From contig CAZEPV010000002.1 of NCBI GenBank assembly GCA_964514235.1, positions 129,356 through 193,355 on the forward strand: 64,000 bases of DNA, given 5' to 3'. The DNA comes from JAAYRQ01 sp035647235. GTDB taxonomy: Bacteria; Bacillota; Syntrophomonadia; Syntrophomonadales; Syntrophomonadaceae. Each line of letters opens with the position of its first letter. Position 1 is the first letter of the stretch. Below are positions 1-8,497 of this stretch, piece by piece. A program made the translations under genes and the position numbers. The notes beneath the pieces are model-generated. The model saw nothing but the letters and a program-made list of their open reading frames with translations, ran no database searches and was not told where the DNA came from.

Positions 1-1980
1 GGCCATGTTAAGGATTTGCCCAAGAGCAAATTAGGTATTGATGTCGAAAATAATTTTGATCCCCAATATATAACGATTCGGGGGAAAGGGGACATTCTAA
101 AAGAAATAAGAGGCGATGCTGCCAAAGCTAAAAAAATATTACTTGCTACTGACCCTGACCGAGAAGGGGAAGCTATTGCATGGCATTTACAAAATGCTAT
201 AAAAATCCCGCCAGAGACACCCTGCCGCATAGAATTCAATGAAATTACCAAAGATGCAGTTAAATCAGCCATTAAACAATCACGCCCTATCGATATGAAC
301 AGGGTAAATGCCCAACAAGCCCGTAGGGTTTTAGATCGTCTAGTAGGCTATAATTTAAGCCCCTTGTTATGGAGCAAAGTTCGCAAAGGGTTAAGTGCTG
401 GTAGGGTGCAATCAGTGGTAATCAGGCTTATTTGTGAAAGGGAAAAGGAAATAAGTGACTTTGTTCCCGAAGAATATTGGAGTCTTGAGGCTGTACTCAA
501 TGCCAAAAAACAAGACTTTATATCCCGTCTAACCACCTATAAGGGTAAAAAAGTTAGTATAGCAAATGAAGCCGAAAAAGATGAGATTGTCGACCATTTG
601 AATAAGGCGGAGTTTGAAGTTAAAAAAGTTGATAAAAGGGAAAAAAGAAAAAAGCCTAGTCCTCCTTTTATAACCAGTACTTTACAACAGGAAGCTTCCA
701 AAAGATTAAATTTTTACGCCAAAAGGACCATGCGAGTAGCTCAAGAATTATATGAAGGTTTGCCCATAGGCAAAGAGGGCACTATTGGTCTAATAACATA
801 TCTGCGTACTGATTCAGTAAGAGTGGCTCCAACGGCAGCAAGTGAAGCCATTGATTTTATAAAAGAAACATATGGAGGAGAGTACGCCCCTAAGAATCCC
901 AATGTTTATAAAATGGGTAAGTCATCCCAAGATGCACATGAAGCCATTCGACCTACTTCGATTACTAGAACACCGGATAGTATAAAAACATTTTTGTCTA
1001 GGGATCAATACAGGCTTTATAAATTGATTTGGGAAAGATTTGCAGCTAGCCAGATGACTCCAGCTATTTTTGATACTACATCAGTGGAAATTAATGCGGG
1101 GGATTACGGTTTAAGAGCTAGTTCATCCCAGATAAAATTCCTAGGCTATAAAAAAGTTTATAATGATAATGAGGAAGATGAGGTTAAAAACCCCATACCA
1201 GCCGTAAAAGCTGGAGATTTATTAAAATTAGTGGAATTAAAGCCAGAACAACATTTTACCCAACCACCACCACGTTTTACGGAAGCTAGTTTAGTTAAAT
1301 TCTTGGAAGAAAAAAATATTGGCCGACCGAGTACCTATGCCCCTATTATAGATACTGTTTTGAGAAGATATTATGTGGAAAGACAAAACAGGCAGTTTGT
1401 TCCTACTGAATTAGGTTTTATAGTAGTGGATTTATTAAAGGAAAACTTCTCCAATATTATAGATGTTGACTTTACCGCTAAAATGGAGGAAGATCTCGAT
1501 TTAATCGAGGAAGGTCAGTTGGAATGGAAAAAGGTAGTGGGGGATTTTTATGGTCCTTTTAAGGCAGAATTAGATAAGGCTAGTGAATTAATCGAAAAAA
1601 TTGAAATTAAGGACGAAGAAGCTGGAAAAGATTGTCCAGTTTGCGGAAAACCTATGTTGATAAAGTATGGCCGTTTTGGTAAATTTATGGCCTGTTCTGG
1701 TTTCCCGGAATGTAGGCATACTGAAGCCCTAAACGAAGAAATTGGAGTTAAATGCCCAGAATGTGGCCATGAAATAGTTGAATTAAAAAGTAAAAAAGGT
1801 CGTAGGTTTTATGGTTGTAGCAAATACCCAGATTGTGATTTTAAAACCTGGAATAAACCGACAGGTGAGAAATGTCCCCAATGTGGTGATGCAATGGTAG
1901 AAAAATCAGCTAAAGGACAAGAACCGTATGCAATATGTCAAAATGCAGAATGTAAATACAAACAAGATGCAAAAGCATAA
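1..1980 (+). CDS. topA: DNA topoisomerase I, 5'-truncated by window edge
   Basis: Type IA topoisomerase, which relaxes negative supercoils through a 5'-phosphotyrosine intermediate. The frame is open from base 1 (Gly-His-Val-Lys-Asp-Leu), so about 30 N-terminal residues of the Toprim domain lie outside the window. The acidic Toprim motif DPDREGE is visible near base 150. The catalytic Tyr lies in the motif TYLRTDS (codon at 799-801). The C-terminus carries three four-cysteine zinc-ribbon modules (from about base 1630 to 1970), normal for Firmicutes TopA. It is the first gene of a topA-trmFO-xerC-hslVU-codY string, and its stop overlaps the start of trmFO. Identification is secure. Confidence 0.97.
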   Translation, partial: GHVKDLPKSKLGIDVENNFDPQYITIRGKGDILKEIRGDAAKAKKILLATDPDREGEAIAWHLQNAIKIPPETPCRIEFNEITKDAVKSAIKQSRPIDMNRVNAQQARRVLDRLVGYNLSPLLWSKVRKGLSAGRVQSVVIRLICEREKEISDFVPEEYWSLEAVLNAKKQDFISRLTTYKGKKVSIANEAEKDEIVDHLNKAEFEVKKVDKREKRKKPSPPFITSTLQQEASKRLNFYAKRTMRVAQELYEGLPIGKEGTIGLITYLRTDSVRVAPTAASEAIDFIKETYGGEYAPKNPNVYKMGKSSQDAHEAIRPTSITRTPDSIKTFLSRDQYRLYKLIWERFAASQMTPAIFDTTSVEINAGDYGLRASSSQIKFLGYKKVYNDNEEDEVKNPIPAVKAGDLLKLVELKPEQHFTQPPPRFTEASLVKFLEEKNIGRPSTYAPIIDTVLRRYYVERQNRQFVPTELGFIVVDLLKENFSNIIDVDFTAKMEEDLDLIEEGQLEWKKVVGDFYGPFKAELDKASELIEKIEIKDEEAGKDCPVCGKPMLIKYGRFGKFMACSGFPECRHTEALNEEIGVKCPECGHEIVELKSKKGRRFYGCSKYPDCDFKTWNKPTGEKCPQCGDAMVEKSAKGQEPYAICQNAECKYKQDAKA

Positions 1981-3295
1981 AATATCATTTATTAATGTGG
2001 TAGGGGCTGGTTTGGCAGGATGTGAAGCAGCATTCACTATCGCTAACCAAGGGGTTAAAGTAAAGTTATGGGAAATGAGACCCCATAAAAATACTCCTGT
2101 GCATACTACTAGTAATTTTGCTGAACTTGTATGTAGTAATTCCTTGAAGTCACTATTGCCAGATACTGCCCAAGGCCTATTAAAAGCCGAAATGAAAATG
2201 CTTGATTCCCTTTTGTTACAAGTAGCTGAGGTGACCAAAGTTCCTGCAGGTTCAGCTTTAGCTGTAGATAGACATCTTTTTTCTGACTTAGTTACCCGAA
2301 AAATAAACGGACACCCTTTAATTGAAGTAATAAGGGAAGAAATAGTCACGCTAAAAGAGGATGAAATATATGTAATTGCAACGGGCCCCTTGACTTCGGA
2401 TTATTTGGCCGATTACATAAATACGATCACTGGGGAAGAAGCCTTATCTTTTTTCGATGCTATTGCCCCAAGCCTTACTTATGAAAGCCTGGATAAAAGT
2501 AAAATATTTAAGGCCTCGAGATATGGTAAGGGAAGTGATGATTATTTAAATTGTCCCTTTACCAAAGGGGAATATGAAATATTTTATCATGAATTAATTA
2601 AGGCAGATGTTTTTGCGGGACATGATATTGATAAAAAATATTTTAATGCCTGTATGCCCATTGAAATTATGGCTGCTAAAGGGATTGATACTCTGCGCTT
2701 TGGCCCCATGAGACCTGTAGGTTTAAAAGACATAAGGTATGAAGAAACCCCTTATGCGGTATTGCAATTAAGACAAGAAGACAAAGCCGGTAATATATGG
2801 GGTATGGTAGGTTTCCAGACTCGGATGCGCTGGGGTGAACAGGATAGAATCCTGAGACTTATTCCTGGGCTAGCCGAGGCTGATTTTGTTCGTTATGGCG
2901 CTATGCACCGTAACACCTATATTAATAGCCCACTTATTCTCCATAAAACCCTGCAAATGAAAAAAAACCCAAACTGGTTTTTTGCTGGTCAAATAACGGG
3001 CGTAGAAGGCTATATGGAGTCTGCTGCAACAGGTCTTATTGCTGGCTATAATGCCCTTCTGCATTTAAATGGTCAAAAATTAATAACACCTGAAGTCTAT
3101 ACTATGATTGGTTCATTACTCGAATTCATTTCTACCTCCAATCCTTCTAATTTCCAGCCTATGAATGCTAATTTTGGCATTCTCCCCAACATATCACCTA
3201 AAATTAAAGATAAAAAAATAAGATATAAGGCTTATGCTGAAAGATCTCTAAATAGTATGTTAAAATTTTCAGAATTGTTTTTGAAACAGTTGTAA
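1967..3295 (+). CDS. trmFO: Methylenetetrahydrofolate-tRNA-(uracil-5-)-methyltransferase TrmFO
   Basis: Flavoprotein that forms 5-methyluridine at position 54 of tRNA using methylenetetrahydrofolate. The N-terminal FAD-binding motif VVGAGLAGCEAA is clear, and the family sequences NSLKSLLPDTAQGLLKAEM and GVEGYMESAATGLIAGYNA are present. The reading frame is open further upstream, but family alignment from memory puts the start at ATG 1967, giving 442 residues and a 14-base overlap with topA. No good ribosome-binding site is visible, so translational coupling to topA is likely and the exact start is uncertain. Confidence 0.95.
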   Translation: MQKHKISFINVVGAGLAGCEAAFTIANQGVKVKLWEMRPHKNTPVHTTSNFAELVCSNSLKSLLPDTAQGLLKAEMKMLDSLLLQVAEVTKVPAGSALAVDRHLFSDLVTRKINGHPLIEVIREEIVTLKEDEIYVIATGPLTSDYLADYINTITGEEALSFFDAIAPSLTYESLDKSKIFKASRYGKGSDDYLNCPFTKGEYEIFYHELIKADVFAGHDIDKKYFNACMPIEIMAAKGIDTLRFGPMRPVGLKDIRYEETPYAVLQLRQEDKAGNIWGMVGFQTRMRWGEQDRILRLIPGLAEADFVRYGAMHRNTYINSPLILHKTLQMKKNPNWFFAGQITGVEGYMESAATGLIAGYNALLHLNGQKLITPEVYTMIGSLLEFISTSNPSNFQPMNANFGILPNISPKIKDKKIRYKAYAERSLNSMLKFSELFLKQL

Positions 3296-3352
3296 AAAAA
3301 AGTTTCTTATGCTACGATTTTTTTAATAGATAATAATTTTAGGGGTTAAAAG

Positions 3353-4261
3353 ATGATAGTAAATCAGATAGACAATTTTTTAAAATACTTACGGATTGAG
3401 AAAAATTCATCTCAATTAACCCTAAATAATTATAGAACTGATTTATATCAGTTTTTTAATTTTATATCTTGTGAATATAATATCGAGTTTCAAGAAATTA
3501 AAGGTGATGATATAACTCATCTAAATACAAGAAAATATTTAAGCAAGCTGCAGGAAAAAGATTATTCCCGCTCTACTATAGCTAGGAAGTTGGCTTCACT
3601 TCGATCTTTTGTAGCTTACCTAACTAGGACTGGCGTATTAGAGGGCAATCCTATAGCAATAGTAGCTACGCCAAAACAAGAAAAAAGGCTACCTCATTTT
3701 CTATACCCAGAAGAAATTAATATCTTGTTGCAGGCTCCAGATAATTCAATTCTGGGAATCAGAAATAAAGCTATAATTGAACTTCTGTATGCGACAGGTA
3801 TTCGGGTTAGTGAACTGGTAAATCTAGATATTTTAGATCTTGATACTGAGGCTGATTTGATTCGGGTATGGGGTAAAGGTAGCAAAGAAAGAATAGTACC
3901 GATGGGACGATTTGCTAGACTTTCCTTACTTAACTATCTGGATGAATCACGTCCCCTACTGCTCAAGACCAACCTTGAGGCAGAAGAAGCTCTTTTTTTA
4001 AATAAATTTGGGACTAGACTTTCAGATCGTAGCATACGCAATATATTAAATAAATATGTAGATATGGTTGCTCTTAACCGAAAAATTAGTCCTCATGCTA
4101 TAAGGCATTCCTTTGCTACTCATTTATTGAATAATGGGGCTGATTTAAGATCAGTCCAAGAACTATTGGGACATGTTAGGCTTTCTACCACCCAAATATA
4201 TACACACCTTACCAAAGAAAAAATAAAAGCTATACATAATGAAACACATCCACGGAGGTAA
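3353..4261 (+). CDS. xerC: Tyrosine recombinase XerC/CodV
   Basis: Site-specific recombinase of 302 residues that resolves chromosome dimers at dif together with a XerD partner. The N-terminal SAM-like core-binding domain (about 1-90) is followed by the catalytic domain. The full catalytic set is visible: Arg151 (GIRVSEL), Lys175 (GKGSKERIVP), His248 and Arg251 (HAIRHSF), His274 (LLGH) and nucleophile Tyr283 (TQIYTHL). AGGGG lies about 7 bases before the ATG. The position between trmFO and hslV matches codV in Bacillus, which supports the housekeeping XerC role over a phage integrase. Confidence 0.95.
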   Translation: MIVNQIDNFLKYLRIEKNSSQLTLNNYRTDLYQFFNFISCEYNIEFQEIKGDDITHLNTRKYLSKLQEKDYSRSTIARKLASLRSFVAYLTRTGVLEGNPIAIVATPKQEKRLPHFLYPEEINILLQAPDNSILGIRNKAIIELLYATGIRVSELVNLDILDLDTEADLIRVWGKGSKERIVPMGRFARLSLLNYLDESRPLLLKTNLEAEEALFLNKFGTRLSDRSIRNILNKYVDMVALNRKISPHAIRHSFATHLLNNGADLRSVQELLGHVRLSTTQIYTHLTKEKIKAIHNETHPRR

Positions 4262-4265
4262 ATAT

Positions 4266-4799
4266 ATGTTTAAAGGTACTACAATTATAGTAGTAAAAAA
4301 GGATAAAAAGACCGCCATTGCTGGTGATGGCCAAGTTACACTAGGTGAAAATACTATTATGAAACATAAGGCTAATAAGATTCGGCGTTTATTTGATGGG
4401 CAAGTGATTGCAGGTTTTGCGGGCTCAGTAGCCGATGCCTTTACCTTGTTTGGTAAATTCGAAGAAAAGCTAAGAAAGACTGATGGCAATATGACTAAGG
4501 CGGTCGTGGATTTGGCCAAAGAGTGGCGATCTGATCGTATTTTGAGAAGGTTAGAAGCCTTACTAATTGTGGCTGATAAAGAAAAGATATTTATCATTTC
4601 AGGCAATGGGGAAATTATTGAGCCAGACGATGGTATTACAGCTATTGGTTCTGGGGGTTCTTATGCCTTAGCCGCTGGGAAAGCACTATTAAATTTTACG
4701 GAAATGTCAGCCCAGGAAATTGCTTATGAGGCCCTACTTATTGCTTCCCAGATTTGTGTTTATACTAATAATCATATTTCTCTAGAAACAATTGAATAG
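4266..4799 (+). CDS. hslV: ATP-dependent protease peptidase subunit HslV (ClpQ)
   Basis: Proteasome-like N-terminal-nucleophile peptidase of the HslUV (ClpQY) complex, 177 residues from ATG 4266. This start is chosen because GGAGG (4253-4257) is spaced 8 bases before it; an in-frame ATG at 4239 lies inside xerC and has no such signal. The protein begins Met-Phe-Lys-Gly-Thr-Thr, so a short propeptide is probably removed to expose the catalytic Thr5. Family motifs GDGQVTLG, GFAGSVADAFTLF and AIGSGGSYALAAG are intact. It lies 12 bases before its ATPase partner hslU. Confidence 0.96.
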   Translation: MFKGTTIIVVKKDKKTAIAGDGQVTLGENTIMKHKANKIRRLFDGQVIAGFAGSVADAFTLFGKFEEKLRKTDGNMTKAVVDLAKEWRSDRILRRLEALLIVADKEKIFIISGNGEIIEPDDGITAIGSGGSYALAAGKALLNFTEMSAQEIAYEALLIASQICVYTNNHISLETIE

Positions 4800-4811
4800 G
4801 GGGCTAATAGA

Positions 4812-6212
4812 ATGTTGAGTTTGACACCAAAGCAAATTGTAGAAGAACTAGATATACACATAATTGGACAAAGTAATGCAAAAAAAGCAGTAGCTATCGC
4901 CTTAAGGAATAGATATAGAAGAAAACAACTTCCTGGTGAATTGAGTGAAGAAATATACCCAAAAAACATTATCATGATCGGTTCTACAGGGGTGGGGAAA
5001 ACTGAAATAGCAAGGAGGTTAGCTAAACTCGTAAAAGCACCTTTTGTTAAGGTGGAGGCTAGTAAGTTTACAGAAGTAGGCTATGTAGGTCGGGATGTTG
5101 ATTCTATGATCAGGGACTTGCTAGAGACTGCTATTAGAATGGTTAAGAAAGAGAAAATGGAGGAGGTGGATGAAAAAGCTAAAAACCTAGCTGAAGAACG
5201 GATTACACAGTATTTAATACCTGTCCCCCGCCGAAAAACTAGGACAGTAAAAAATCCATTTGAATTATTTTTAGGTTCTCCTGGGGAACCAGAATCAAAA
5301 GATGAAGATTATGAAAATCAAAAACATCTAATAGAAGAGCAGAGAGAAATTATTAGACAAAAACTGGCTAGAATGGAATTAGAGGATGAAATAATTGAAA
5401 TTGAGGTGGAAGAAAAAAACACCTCCTTTATGGAAGTATTTTCTGGTGCTGGTGTGGAGGAAATGGGTATTAATTTTAATGATATGTTAGGTAACCTAAT
5501 TCCTAAAAACAAGAAAAAACGTAAAATGAAAATTAGGGAAGCCCGAACAATTCTTACTAACGAGGAAGCCCAAAATTTAATCGATATGGATGAAGTCCAT
5601 CGGGAAGCTATTAAGCGTGTCGAGGAAGATGGCATCATTTTCCTAGATGAAATCGATAAAATTGCTGGTAAAGAGGGTGGGAGTGGACCAGACGTATCCC
5701 GCGGTGGGGTACAAAGAGATATTTTACCGATAGTAGAAGGTTCAACTGTTATTACCAAGTATGGGCCTGTTAAAACTGACCATATTTTATTTATAGCTGC
5801 AGGGGCTTTCCACATAAGTCAGCCTTCTGACTTAATTCCCGAATTACAAGGGAGATTTCCGATTAGGGTAGAATTAGAAAATTTAAATAAAGGTGATTTG
5901 AAAAGAATTTTAACTGAACCACGTAATGCTTTGACTAAACAATACACAGCTCTAATCTCTACGGAAAATGTCAATATTACTTTCACAAGTGAAGCAATCG
6001 AATATATTGCAGATGTAGCTTGGGAAGTCAACAATAAGGCGGAAAATATTGGAGCTAGAAGGCTCCATACGGTTATGGAAAAAGTACTGGAAGATTTATT
6101 GTTTGATTCCCCCTATATGAGTGGGCAAGAAGTTATTATTGACATGAATTATGTTGAACAAAGGTTAAAAAAGATAGTTGAAGATGATGATTTAAGTAGA
6201 TATATCTTGTAG
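4812..6212 (+). CDS. hslU: ATP-dependent protease ATPase subunit HslU (ClpY)
   Basis: AAA+ unfoldase of 466 residues that feeds substrates to HslV. Walker A is GSTGVGKT (residues 57-64) and Walker B/sensor is FLDEIDKIA (about 276-284). The glutamate- and lysine-rich intermediate domain lies between about residues 110 and 240. The C-terminus ends SRYIL, the type of tail that inserts into HslV to activate it. It is preceded by AGGGGG and follows hslV closely, so the two are co-expressed. Confidence 0.97.
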   Translation: MLSLTPKQIVEELDIHIIGQSNAKKAVAIALRNRYRRKQLPGELSEEIYPKNIIMIGSTGVGKTEIARRLAKLVKAPFVKVEASKFTEVGYVGRDVDSMIRDLLETAIRMVKKEKMEEVDEKAKNLAEERITQYLIPVPRRKTRTVKNPFELFLGSPGEPESKDEDYENQKHLIEEQREIIRQKLARMELEDEIIEIEVEEKNTSFMEVFSGAGVEEMGINFNDMLGNLIPKNKKKRKMKIREARTILTNEEAQNLIDMDEVHREAIKRVEEDGIIFLDEIDKIAGKEGGSGPDVSRGGVQRDILPIVEGSTVITKYGPVKTDHILFIAAGAFHISQPSDLIPELQGRFPIRVELENLNKGDLKRILTEPRNALTKQYTALISTENVNITFTSEAIEYIADVAWEVNNKAENIGARRLHTVMEKVLEDLLFDSPYMSGQEVIIDMNYVEQRLKKIVEDDDLSRYIL

Positions 6213-6224
6213 GAGGTTATGCGA

Positions 6225-7007
6225 GTGGGAAGAACATTACTAGAAAAATCAAGGGCTTTAAATAAGATACTACAAAAAATTAGTGGTCACCCTGTTGATT
6301 TTTTTGAAATGGCGGAAGTATTATCTGAAAATCTTAATTGCAGTGTATTCATAGTAGGCAGAAGGGGACAAATAGGTGGGTACGCTTTCGTTGAAAATGC
6401 TTCTTGTGTTGAAATTGAACAACTTACAAATCATTCAGAGAGATTTCCTGAAAGTTTTAATCAAGAATTCATGAATGTTACTGAAACCATGACCAATTTA
6501 GTATTAGAGGATGGGCGCAAATGTGTTTTTAATCCCGATAATGTTTCATGTGATTGTTCCACGAGAATTTGGTCAATAACTCCTGTTTTCGGTTCAGCCA
6601 GACGGATTGGCACCTTAATTTTAATGCGAGAGAACCAAGAATTTACAGACGAAGACATTGTTTTGGCAGAATACGGTGCTATTGTAGTTGCTAACGAAAT
6701 CATGCGGATGCGTTCAGAACGGGTAGAGGAGGAGGCCCGCAAAAAGGCTTCGGTACAAATAGCCATAGCAACCTTATCATATTCTGAAAAGGAAGCCATC
6801 GATCATATTATGGCGGAATTAGATGGACCAGAGGGTCTGCTTGTTGCTAGCAGGATAGCGGATAAGGTAGGAATAACACGCTCAGTTATAGTAAGTGCAC
6901 TTAGAAAATTTGAGAGTGCAGGAGTCATTGAATCTCGTTCATTAGGAATGAAGGGAACTTATATAAAAATTTTAAATGACTATTTATTAGAGGAATTAAA
7001 TATTTAA
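6225..7007 (+). CDS. codY: GTP- and branched-chain amino acid-sensing repressor CodY
   Basis: Global nutritional regulator of Firmicutes; it represses when GTP and branched-chain amino acids are abundant. The N-terminal GAF-type effector domain (about 1-150) includes TPVFGSARRIGTLIL, and the C-terminal winged-helix domain (about 190-260) includes GITRSVIVSALRKFESAGV and RSLGMKGTYIK, nearly identical to Bacillus CodY as I know it. AGGAGG (6211-6216) is only 2 bases from ATG 6219 but 8 bases from GTG 6225, so the GTG start (260 residues) is preferred. It is the last gene before a terminator and lies just upstream of the flagellar operon, a known CodY target in Bacillus. Confidence 0.97.
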   Translation: MGRTLLEKSRALNKILQKISGHPVDFFEMAEVLSENLNCSVFIVGRRGQIGGYAFVENASCVEIEQLTNHSERFPESFNQEFMNVTETMTNLVLEDGRKCVFNPDNVSCDCSTRIWSITPVFGSARRIGTLILMRENQEFTDEDIVLAEYGAIVVANEIMRMRSERVEEEARKKASVQIAIATLSYSEKEAIDHIMAELDGPEGLLVASRIADKVGITRSVIVSALRKFESAGVIESRSLGMKGTYIKILNDYLLEELNI

Positions 7008-7045
7008 AAATTTATTTTTATTAACTTAATAAAGATAGAATTTTT

Positions 7046-7079
7046 ATATGACTAACTAGGCGGTTAGTCATATTTTTTT
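7046..7079 (+). terminator. Rho-independent terminator after codY
   Basis: A perfect 11-bp inverted repeat, ATATGACTAAC (7046-7056) and GTTAGTCATAT (7063-7073), with a 6-base loop is followed by a run of T (7073-7079). It separates the topA-codY string from the flagellar operon. Confidence 0.9.
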
Positions 7080-7154
7080 GGGGAGAAAGGGGTCATTTTC
7101 TAAACGAATGGACCAAATGAGTAAAAAAGTGGTGTATTATATCAAGATATGAAA

Positions 7155-7184
7155 TATAATATGTGTGGAAATTGTCTGAATAAA
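7155..7184 (+). promoter_or_regulatory. Possible vegetative -10 with adjacent CodY-box-like site upstream of flgB
   Basis: TATAAT at 7155-7160 is a consensus -10, but no convincing -35 is present 16-18 bases upstream. Ten bases downstream, 7170-7184 reads AATTGTCTGAATAAA, matching the CodY consensus AATTTTCWGAAAATT at 11 of 15 positions, including the central TCTGAA. A repressor bound here would cover the transcription start of that -10. The match is within the range seen for real CodY sites but could arise by chance in AT-rich DNA. Confidence 0.4.
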
Positions 7185-7236
7185 TAGGCCTTTAAGATAA
7201 ATAAAATATTATTTTGCAGGAAATTATGATTAAAAG

Positions 7237-7264
7237 TAGAAATAAACGATAATAAAGCCGATAT
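7237..7264 (+). promoter_or_regulatory. Candidate SigD (sigma-28) promoter of the fla/che operon
   Basis: GCCGATAT at 7257-7264 is identical to the sigma-28 -10 element of Gram-positive bacteria. TAGA at 7237-7240, 16 bases upstream, resembles the TAAA -35. Transcription would begin about 20 bases before the flgB ATG at 7287, leaving a short leader that still contains the GGAGTGAT ribosome-binding site. As sigD lies near the end of this operon, the promoter would form a positive feedback loop. Confidence 0.6.
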
Positions 7265-7286
7265 TTATCAAGACTGGAGTGATAAG

Positions 7287-7700
7287 ATGCTAGAGAGATT
7301 ATTTAATTCTCCTACTTCAATTTTATTAAATAAATCAATGGATGCTGCTACTTTAAAAAATACCGTAATTGCTGATAATATTGCTAATGTAAATACTCCA
7401 AATTTTAATAGACGGGAAGTAATATTCCAAGAAAAACTACAAAATGCCTTACATAGAGGAAATGCGAATCTTGATATGCGTTTGACCAATAAGCGCCACA
7501 TATTTGTCAAATCCAATCTTAATTTGGAGCCAGAAATTAGAGAGATTAGCAAAATTAGTTACAGGAATGATGGAAATAATGTAGATATTGATGTAGAATC
7601 AGCTAAAATGGCCAAAAATAAATTACATTATGATGCTTTAGCCCAAACTATGGATAAAGAAATAAAGTTACTGCGTTTGGCTATAACGGGAAGGGGGTAG
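7287..7700 (+). CDS. flgB: Flagellar basal-body rod protein FlgB
   Basis: Proximal rod subunit of 137 residues, secreted by the flagellar export apparatus without a cleaved signal. The N-terminal rod-family motif NTVIADNIANVNTPNF and the C-terminal heptad-like segment ending in KEIKLLRLAITG are characteristic. First gene of the flagellar operon, with GGAG 7 bases before the ATG and flgC 6 bases downstream. Confidence 0.96.
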   Translation: MLERLFNSPTSILLNKSMDAATLKNTVIADNIANVNTPNFNRREVIFQEKLQNALHRGNANLDMRLTNKRHIFVKSNLNLEPEIREISKISYRNDGNNVDIDVESAKMAKNKLHYDALAQTMDKEIKLLRLAITGRG

Positions 7701-7706
7701 GCATAC

Positions 7707-8162
7707 GTGAAGTTTTTGAATGCGATTGATATTAGCGCCTCTGGACTTACAGCTCAAAGGCTTAGAATGGATACTATAGCTAGTAACATGGCAAATGCAG
7801 AAACTACTCGGGTAGATGGAGCTAATGGACCTTATAGGCGGCAAATAGTTCTCTTTGAAGCCAAAAAGTCTCAGCCACACAAGAATTTTAATAGTATTTT
7901 ACGAGATAAATTATCTGCAGCGGGACAAGGAGTCAGGGTAACTGAAATAAGAAGTCTGAATGAAAATGAAGCCCCTTTTAGGAGGGTATATGAACCCGCT
8001 CACCCAGATGCGGATGCAGCAGGCTATGTTAATTATCCCAATGTGAACATAGTAGAGGAAATGATTAACATGATCTCGGCTACTCGGTCTTATGAGGCAA
8101 ATGCTAAAGTAATGGAAGCTACGAAAGGTATGGCTTTAAGGGCACTTGATATTGGAAGATAG
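7707..8162 (+). CDS. flgC: Flagellar basal-body rod protein FlgC
   Basis: Rod subunit of 151 residues starting at GTG 7707 after an AAGGGGG ribosome-binding site. The N-terminal motif LRMDTIASNMANAETTR and the C-terminal motif VNIVEEMINMISATRSYEAN are the paired helical ends that polymerise in all rod and hook proteins. It sits between flgB and fliE in the canonical order. Confidence 0.96.
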   Translation: MKFLNAIDISASGLTAQRLRMDTIASNMANAETTRVDGANGPYRRQIVLFEAKKSQPHKNFNSILRDKLSAAGQGVRVTEIRSLNENEAPFRRVYEPAHPDADAAGYVNYPNVNIVEEMINMISATRSYEANAKVMEATKGMALRALDIGR

Positions 8163-8173
8163 GAGGGTGACAT

Positions 8174-8473
8174 TTGAAGACTAATATAATACAACCTAGT
8201 TTTTTTATTAATAAAAACCAATTTGAAAATAACCCGACTACTAAAAATAGTCCCAGTAATTTTATGTCTTACTTAAAGACAGCTTTAAACGAAGTGGATA
8301 CTTTGCAAAAGGAAGCTACTTTAAGTGCTTCCCAATTAATTTTAGGAGAAGAGGAAAACCTGCATAACACAGTGCTAGCATATGAAAAAGCGAATTTAGC
8401 CTTGCAACTGACTATAGAAGTAAGGAATAAAATTGTAGAAGCATTCCAGGAAATTATGAGAATACAAATGTAA
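8174..8473 (+). CDS. fliE: Flagellar hook-basal body adaptor FliE
   Basis: Small (99 residues) adaptor between the MS ring and the rod. It starts at TTG 8174, supported by AGGAGGGTGA 5-6 bases upstream. The C-terminal half carries the family signature AYEKANLALQLTIEVRNKIV. The N-terminus is asparagine-rich and variable, normal for FliE. Confidence 0.94.
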   Translation: MKTNIIQPSFFINKNQFENNPTTKNSPSNFMSYLKTALNEVDTLQKEATLSASQLILGEEENLHNTVLAYEKANLALQLTIEVRNKIVEAFQEIMRIQM

Positions 8474-8497
8474 ATTGTCTTGTGGGGAGTTTTTTAA

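Noticed and set aside
1906..2349. 147-residue minus-strand frame opposite topA/trmFO
   Set aside because: Contained in conserved coding sequence of the other strand; no start signal.
3353..4261. Phage or integron integrase
   Set aside because: Gene context and intact XerC/CodV features favour the housekeeping recombinase; no mobile-element genes flank it.
4239..4265. Upstream ATG extending HslV by nine residues
   Set aside because: It lies inside xerC, while GGAGG is ideally placed for ATG 4266 and the protease needs a near-terminal Thr.
5318..5815. 165-residue minus-strand frame opposite hslU
   Set aside because: Overlaps a conserved gene completely and has no recognisable domain.
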